Made by a program: the position numbers and the translations under genes. Source: Pezicula radicicola (Eukaryota > Ascomycota > Leotiomycetes > Helotiales > Dermateaceae). From it: 64,000 nt of DNA. This document shows, in pieces, positions 58,261-64,000 of the stretch. The notes beneath the pieces were generated by a model. The model did no database searches. It was not told the origin of the DNA and saw only the letters and a program-made list of their open reading frames with translations. The stretch is from NCBI GenBank assembly GCA_003008705.1, contig PDUO01000039.1, forward strand, positions 40,750 to 104,749. The letters are read 5' to 3'. Position 1 is the first letter of the stretch, and the number at the start of each line of letters is the position of its first letter.

Positions 58261-58960
58261 CGTATATCTACTTTAATCTATTTATCGTATATCCCTTCTA
58301 TTGTTAGCGGTACTACTAGCCACTAGCCAGCTATTATAGAGGAGGTATAGGCTTAGATAGATGACTTTAATTGATAACTAGCCGAGATAGAGTATATAAG
58401 GCTTATTATAGTCGGAGGGCGTCCTCTAGCTCCTTCTCTATTATATTCTCCCTCTCCCTCTCTATTACCCTCGCCAGCTATTCTACCACCTATAGCCGAT
58501 ACCCTATTTATAGTCTCTTAACTCGATCTTAACCGATAGTCCTCCTTTCTAGAGTTACCGCTAGGAAGGGAACTATTATAATCCTAGCTACCACCCCTAT
58601 TAGTACTATTACCTCCCCCCTTAAAAGAGTATACTAGGTCCTTACTAATAAAACTCGACTAAGATATAGTTGTAGACTTATACCCGCTACTACTACTAAG
58701 AATCAATCCTCTATAAGACTATATAATAATATAACTTATAGTATTCCGGATCGGGCTACAACTTCTACCTTAGTATATATATACCTAGGTTAGAGGACTA
58801 GCTTCGTTTAGGCCGGCGCTTAAAACTCTTAGGTCTAGTTTATAGAACTTAAGGTAAAGATACTATAGTGTATATAGATATAGTCTACTTTTACAGCCTA
58901 CATAAGTTAGACCTTTATTAATGTAGTACTTTTCTTTGCTTAGTTTAGACTACTTATAGT
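57500..58960. repeat. RIP-degraded block with inverted R46 copy and CT microsatellite
   Basis: TA-rich sequence. At about 57705-57960 is an R46 copy in inverted orientation, with TATATAATTCAATTTCAGAA and the AGAAGAAGAAGAATAT-type segment shared with 16960-17060. A (CT)n run of about 40 bp at 58213-58252 leads into TATATAT. The remainder (58253-58960) is CTATTA/TAGCC-rich and probably an eroded retroelement. No open gene. Confidence 0.6.
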
Positions 58961-60998
58961 TACTCCGGTCCTGCCAATCATTCTCTCTTTCTTCGTCTAC
59001 TTTACGGCTCCCTAGGAGCCGACGTAGTCCCCCTGAATATAGTCGTGTAAAGTTGACAACTTTCGCACGGCAGAACCGAATAGTAAGTAAATCACGATTA
59101 GTCACTAGATCATAATTGGTCACAGGAATGGAGAGCAGGAATATGACTGAGTGGCCTGAGTAGAAGGCGAGGTAAGGACGAGTTGCGCCTGAACAGAGCG
59201 GCGATGGTGACTAACCGCGTTGGAAGAAAGGGAGGTTTGGATTCGATGAGATTACTTATATAATTTCAGACGACAAGTGAGCCTACCAAAGTCCATTTCC
59301 GCCTTTGGACCTGAGCAGCCGTCACTCTAACCTAAGCCGAGGCTGAATGTTCCTGAGTCCTGCTTGAGCATCCTAGGCACCCTCTAAGTCAGCCTGAGCA
59401 CTATAGGTAGGGATCCATTTCGGCACCCTGGCGGCCTGTTTTGACTTTCTGGTGACCTGGCTGTAGTTTCCAAGAGAATTGCCGAGAATCCGTTTTTGCT
59501 CTCTTTTCGTCTTGCATAGATTTCCCCAAGAATCGAATTCGAATGGCACGTTAAGTCTTACGCGAACAAATAATTTAGCTATTCACCTCTTTGAACCTAT
59601 CAAGATACCGTGATGGTATCCGTTCTCTATTGCCTGTCAAACTAACAAGGGTCTTTATACGAGCCGATTTGGATCCCTCCGTACAGTCGCACTTGACTGT
59701 ATTATTCAGCCTCACAACTTCGATGTATATAACTTCTATTTGTGATTAACTTTCAGTTCTCCACGAACTCGTACTTAAACATCAACATTGATGCTCTAGT
59801 ACAAAAGGCGGCACTACAACCCATGTTCTATCAAGGCGCAAGACCAAGCACAGAGGCAAGAATTGTATCGTGGTAGTTGTGCTACTGCACAATCCCTTGT
59901 CACAGCTTCAGCCTAGTACTTCTCTACATAGGGTATCGTGCAATATCAAGCAATATCAGTATAATCCCTCAGTTATATCAAGGGTTACAACAACCAAAAA
60001 ATCTCCCTATGTATCGTAAGATCCACGCAGATGTGAAATTATAATAGAAAAGTTATAGTTCCGCGCTATGTGCCAACAAGAAAGATGTGTTAAAGAACAT
60101 CGATGACAGTGTATTGATCGAGGGTCGGATGATTTCTCTACCTACTGTCATGGCCATCACATATAAGTGGAATTGTGCTATCGGTGCAGCTGGGAGATTC
60201 ACACAACTCAGCCGAGTAAACGCAACTTTGCGGTCGTGAGGCCCTTTGCTTGCATGGAACTTCTCTCACGCGTTGTGTTGATCGAAGAGCAATTGAATAG
60301 CTACTATTGCCTACTAACCGCCAGTAAAGTCATATAGCGGTGATACCTCATTAAAAAGAATCATATCACTGTCTAGTGGCTTTAAGAGCTTCATGGAAAT
60401 CCTAGCAAGGCAGATTTACATTAGCGTTCGCGCCTAAACTATAGTAGCCAAAAAGAGTGAAGAGCCAGCTAGACCTGTGATTCTCCTCGGCCACAAGGAT
60501 AACTCCCTGCCCACGGTTGCTGTCACAGCCAGTGTCTGCCAGAGCACACCTGAAAAGGTCACGGTCACTGTCACTGTCACATCCTTTGTCTGCTCTGGCA
60601 AAAGTTTTCGTACAAAAAGCCACCGATATACGGCGCATGGTAGGGACGTCGCAGCTGAGTGGAAAGCATATAATTCTTACACAAATTAAGCGGCTGGAAA
60701 TCAATCGGTGCGGCCTCGAAGGAGAAATTTATCTCTCTTGATAGGAAACTCGGGGGGCTTTTGAAGGTGAATCGCTGTTAAGTTCCCTTAAAATCCAGTT
60801 ACTTACCCGCCGCAATTAGAATTGCTGCGGGTTTTCTCTTATAGAACAGGTTTTTGGGGTGTCTGGAAACTGAGATTTTGTTTCTTGTATATAAATACTC
60901 ATCAATTATACACATTTGTTACAAATTCACGGTCATAGAACAATTGAAAACTCGTTCATTTCATTCTAACCCCTTCTTTTTGCCATAGCCCTCTACTT
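58961..60998. other. Gene-poor spacer of normal composition
   Basis: About 2 kb with near-average GC, unlike its neighbours. It holds CCTGAGC-type short repeats near 59310-59400, a GTCACT microsatellite at about 60558-60580, and an imperfect inverted repeat TGCCAGAGCA / TGCTCTGGCA at 60536-60601. The 300-bp frames around 60402-60741 overlap on both strands and lack motifs. I find no protein or tRNA I can support. Confidence 0.4.
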
Positions 60999-61971
60999 CT
61001 AATCCATTGTGAAGCACTTGCTAAACCAATCCACAGCTTGCTTCTCCGCCTTAACCGCCTGCTCCGCCTGCTTCGGATTCGCCCGGTCAATCCTAATGCT
61101 AAACCCATGCCCAGCACCCTCATAAATTACAATCTCATGCAAGACCGCATTCTTCTCCAAAGTCTGCTCTATCTGCCTGATCTGCTTCTCAGAAAGCAGA
61201 TGATCACTGTCCCCAACTGCAATACTCAATGGCTTCCTAATACCTTCGATATCGTCTGGAATGGACAACATGGACGGATGCGCTGTGAATAGCGCATGGA
61301 CGAGAGACGACTCTTCGACTGGTCCGCGGGCTAGTCGGACGATATGTTGGCCGCCCCAGCAGAATCCTGCGGCGCCGATGTGGAGATCTTTGCCTTCAGA
61401 GTGTCGCATCTCGGAGATGAATTGGGTCACTTTTGGCATGGAGATGCTCAGGCGGTTGCGGACTAGGAAGGGGACAGCGCCGTAGATGGCGAGGACGAGA
61501 TGGTAGCTGTGTTGGATCAGTACGGTTTTATATGTCGTCAACTATATTGGACTTACGATTTGGTAATCCAGGCTCGAAACGATTTGGTATCGAAGACGGC
61601 ATCTAAAGAATCCATCACCCAGAGGGGTGAGGCGGTGCCTATTATGGTGGATGTCAGCATAAGATTAAATCTCTAATATTGGACTTGAAGGTAGAATTGA
61701 ACCGGGAGACTTCTTGAGATATGGGCCTACCATCCATGAAATCCGGCATATACACCTTAAAGTCGCCTTGACGTGCATATTCATCTACGAGCAAACGGTT
61801 GTTGGCAAACTCCCAGCCAAACGCATCAGGGATGATCACGATAATCCCCTTAGCCAGGCGGCCATCGGGAGGGTCTGCAATATATACCTCACGACCATAT
61901 ATCGATGCCGTGTGGCCAGAGGGCTTCCGGTCCTGGCGGGTTACACCTTGAAAGCAAGCAGGACAAGACAT
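60999..61971 (-). CDS. Dienelactone hydrolase family protein, 276 aa
   Basis: Alpha/beta hydrolase. Three exons on the minus strand (61971-61731, 61638-61557, 61506-60999) join to 276 residues. The start MSCPACFQGVTR is typical of fungal dienelactone hydrolases. The nucleophile Cys157 lies in AGFCWGGQH, the acid is Asp207 or Asp209 in VGDSDHLLS, and His241 in GAGHGFSIR completes the triad. The sequence differs clearly from the 17.3-kb relative. It stands alone between a spacer and the terminal RIP desert, so its pathway is unknown; general lactone or ester detoxification is plausible. Confidence 0.9.
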
Positions 61972-62460
61972 GGCTTGAGTTATTGATAAATTTTTTAATG
62001 TTTATTTCGCGGCAAATAATTCAATAACGTAGTTGTTGCTCTATCTTTGTGCAAGAGAATGAATGTTTAACTAAATAGCTTGCATATGGAAACTGGGGCT
62101 TGGGCTTCTCAATACGTTCGAGTTTGATGGGGGCTAAGGACATCGGCGTCTGTCACCACCAATGCCATTGACTCGATTCGGTGCGATGAACGATGTATCC
62201 ACTAAGATTTGGGATTAATCTGAGCCCATGACGACTGACTCTTGACATACATTCTGAATTGTCCAGATAGAGATTTCTATAAGAACTCCACGTCCTTCGA
62301 TTATTTTAAGGGTCTCGATATTCTGAGCGTACCCCCAAAAATTCACTTATACGATCTCTAATTTTGTCACCATCTCTACAAAAAAGTCTGTATCTGTTAG
62401 GAACCAAGATGACTTCAGTAGAAGGTCGTAATGTCCCTGATCAGGATGTGACTGTATGAA
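61972..62460. other. Upstream region of dienelactone hydrolase
   Basis: About 490 bp of normal composition before the RIP desert. No gene recognised; taken as promoter and spacer. Confidence 0.4.
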
Positions 62461-64000
62461 CCCTCGATTACCTTGAATATATGGTATATAGAGAAAGTAT
62501 AGAATATAGTGAAAATCATGAATGAAGGCTTGATTACTTACCCCTATTAGGTAGGAGGAAGCCTAGGCTTATATATTAAAGGAGAGGTACCTAAAATAGG
62601 CCTAGATCTATATAAAATAAGGTATTTAAGGTATTAATCTATTAATATAAAAATAGTACTATACTAGGCTAGAATAGTTAGAATTAATCTATAATTTTAA
62701 AGGAATTAGTAGATACTAAGGTTATTAGAAATAAAGATATATTAGAAATATATAATTATAAACTAATATACCCCCTTAGGCTTTATATAAAAAAGACTAT
62801 TAAAAAGAGAGATATAATATTATCTAATAGGTTTAATTTAAAGTAATTTTAATATAAAATAATAAAAGTATATAAAGAAATTAATATAGAATTAGTTAAA
62901 AATTATAAAGAGAAATAGTATTTAAGTAGAGTCTTTAAGAGGTTATTTAGAGACTTTTAGGAGTTTCTAAAAGTAACTCTATAAGTAAAATTAAACTAAC
63001 CCTAGTTTTATTATTACTAGATTAAATTAGATACTATATATCTATTAGATTTAATTAATAAATAAAATTAAAGTATTTCTAAACTAGAAGAAACTTAGTT
63101 AATCTATTAACTAGTATTTCTATAATAGGGATTTATTCTATATAAATATAACTATTCTAAACTTTCTACTATAACTATATATAATAAATATTAATATACT
63201 TTAGTTTAGTTTCTAACTTAGAAGTATTAGATTAAAGAAGTTAAAGTATTTAAAAATTATTATAAAATAATATTAGATTACTAGAGGGTTTAAAACTAAT
63301 AGTCTTAAAGAAATATATCTATTAAAAAAGCTTATATATAGTAAGAGATAAGGTTATTAGTTTAACCTTAATACTAGATATTATTATTAATTTTTATAAT
63401 ATTACTTTCTAATAAATTAAATTATTAAATAGTATTTTAAGGAAGCCTTAGGAGTTATATTATATTTATTTATTATTTATAAATACTATATTACTAAATA
63501 AGTTAAATACTCTTATTATTAATTTTAGTTTATTCCTATTATATAGAATAGTCTAGTATTATATATACTATAAGTATTTTAAGAGTTAATTTACTACTTT
63601 TATATAAAGATTAAAGGGGTTTATAAGAAATCAAGAAAGTTTTAAAACTATATATATAATATCTAGTTATATTTTAATAGTATTAAAATTAGTACTATTA
63701 ACTTTTTATTAATATTTATAGATAACTTTAGAAAAGACTTTATTATTATTAAAAGAATAGTTATAGAGAGAGATAAGAGTTATTAATACTTTTCCTAAGG
63801 TATTTATATTAAATTTAATTATTAATTTCTTATAGTATATATTCTAGATTAATTAGAGTTTCTTTTTAAATCTATTATATATAACTTTAATTCTAAGAAA
63901 ATAATTAATATTTCTAAGTTTATAAATCTTAAATTTATTTAGAAGTTTTAATTTAAGTTTTTATATCTTAATCTAATTATACTTATAGTATATAAATAAA
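62461..64000. repeat. RIP desert running to the window end
   Basis: At least 1.5 kb, continuing past the window, made almost only of TA, TT, AA and AG/CT steps. CG is virtually absent and CA/TG very rare, and stops fill all frames. This is the most strongly mutated block here. It is presumably one or more transposons; no coding trace survives to name them. Confidence 0.7.

Noticed and set aside
59036..59800. Solo LTR beginning TGTAAAGTTGACAAC
   Set aside because: No second copy, no clear CA end and no target duplication could be found by eye.
62461..64000. Mitochondrial insertion or centromere
   Set aside because: AT-rich but without mitochondrial genes or ordered satellite; dinucleotide pattern fits RIP of dispersed repeats better.

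Overview
The window is chromosomal DNA of a filamentous ascomycete (Pezizomycotina). Genes are split by short GT-AG introns of about 45-170 bp, and fungal families dominate: non-reducing polyketide synthase, Zn2Cys6 regulator, RadH-like flavin halogenase, Tad-like LINE and NLR-like pseudogenes. Gene islands are separated by TA-rich blocks with almost no CA/TG or CG. Nonsense mutations in dead genes, wherever they can be judged, look like Q or W codons turned into stops. Both signs point to repeat-induced point mutation (RIP). The species cannot be named from this sequence.

Left arm, 1-12.7 kb: a compact and apparently intact cluster for a halogenated aromatic polyketide. It holds the 3' part of an NR-PKS (AT-PT-ACP-ACP-TE; the 5' part lies outside the window), a 122-aa YCII-like protein, an O-methyltransferase, an FAD aromatic hydroxylase and a flavin-dependent halogenase. 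The methyltransferase and hydroxylase share a divergent promoter. The set suggests chain synthesis and release, ring hydroxylation, methylation and chlorination or bromination, with the YCII-like protein in an unknown step.

Middle, 13-43 kb: a mosaic of live genes and wrecks. Live: a dienelactone hydrolase lacking a clear start, a phytanoyl-CoA-dioxygenase-like enzyme, a DHA1-type MFS transporter, an Old Yellow Enzyme divergent from a Zn2Cys6 regulator, and a complete type-2 methionine aminopeptidase (MetAP2, the fumagillin target family). Dead: an RTP1-like HEAT-repeat gene killed only by stop codons, two NLR-like genes, a FucP-like transporter, a second O-methyltransferase, and neighbouring fragments of a highly reducing PKS methyltransferase domain and a Baeyer-Villiger monooxygenase. 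The last items suggest the ruin of a second biosynthetic cluster that may have kept its resistance-type gene.

Right arm, 43-64 kb: an intronless DUF2235 hydrolase, a LINE reverse-transcriptase fragment, an intronless 1043-aa protein of unknown function, a secreted ten-cysteine protein with a Ser/Thr/Lys tail, a broken very large fungal protein (DUF6606/DUF3638-like, judged from memory), a second dienelactone hydrolase, and a RIP desert to the end.

Repeats: a hAT-type element with 12-bp inverted ends and a perfect 8-bp target duplication; three MITEs sharing TACGAAGG ends and TA targets; a TATAGGC-rich family at 4.7 and 40.5 kb; and a dispersed family with 46-bp units at 17, 33, 52.7 and 57.7 kb. 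All gene models were spliced by hand from frame continuity, splice consensus and family motifs. No database search or transcript data was used.
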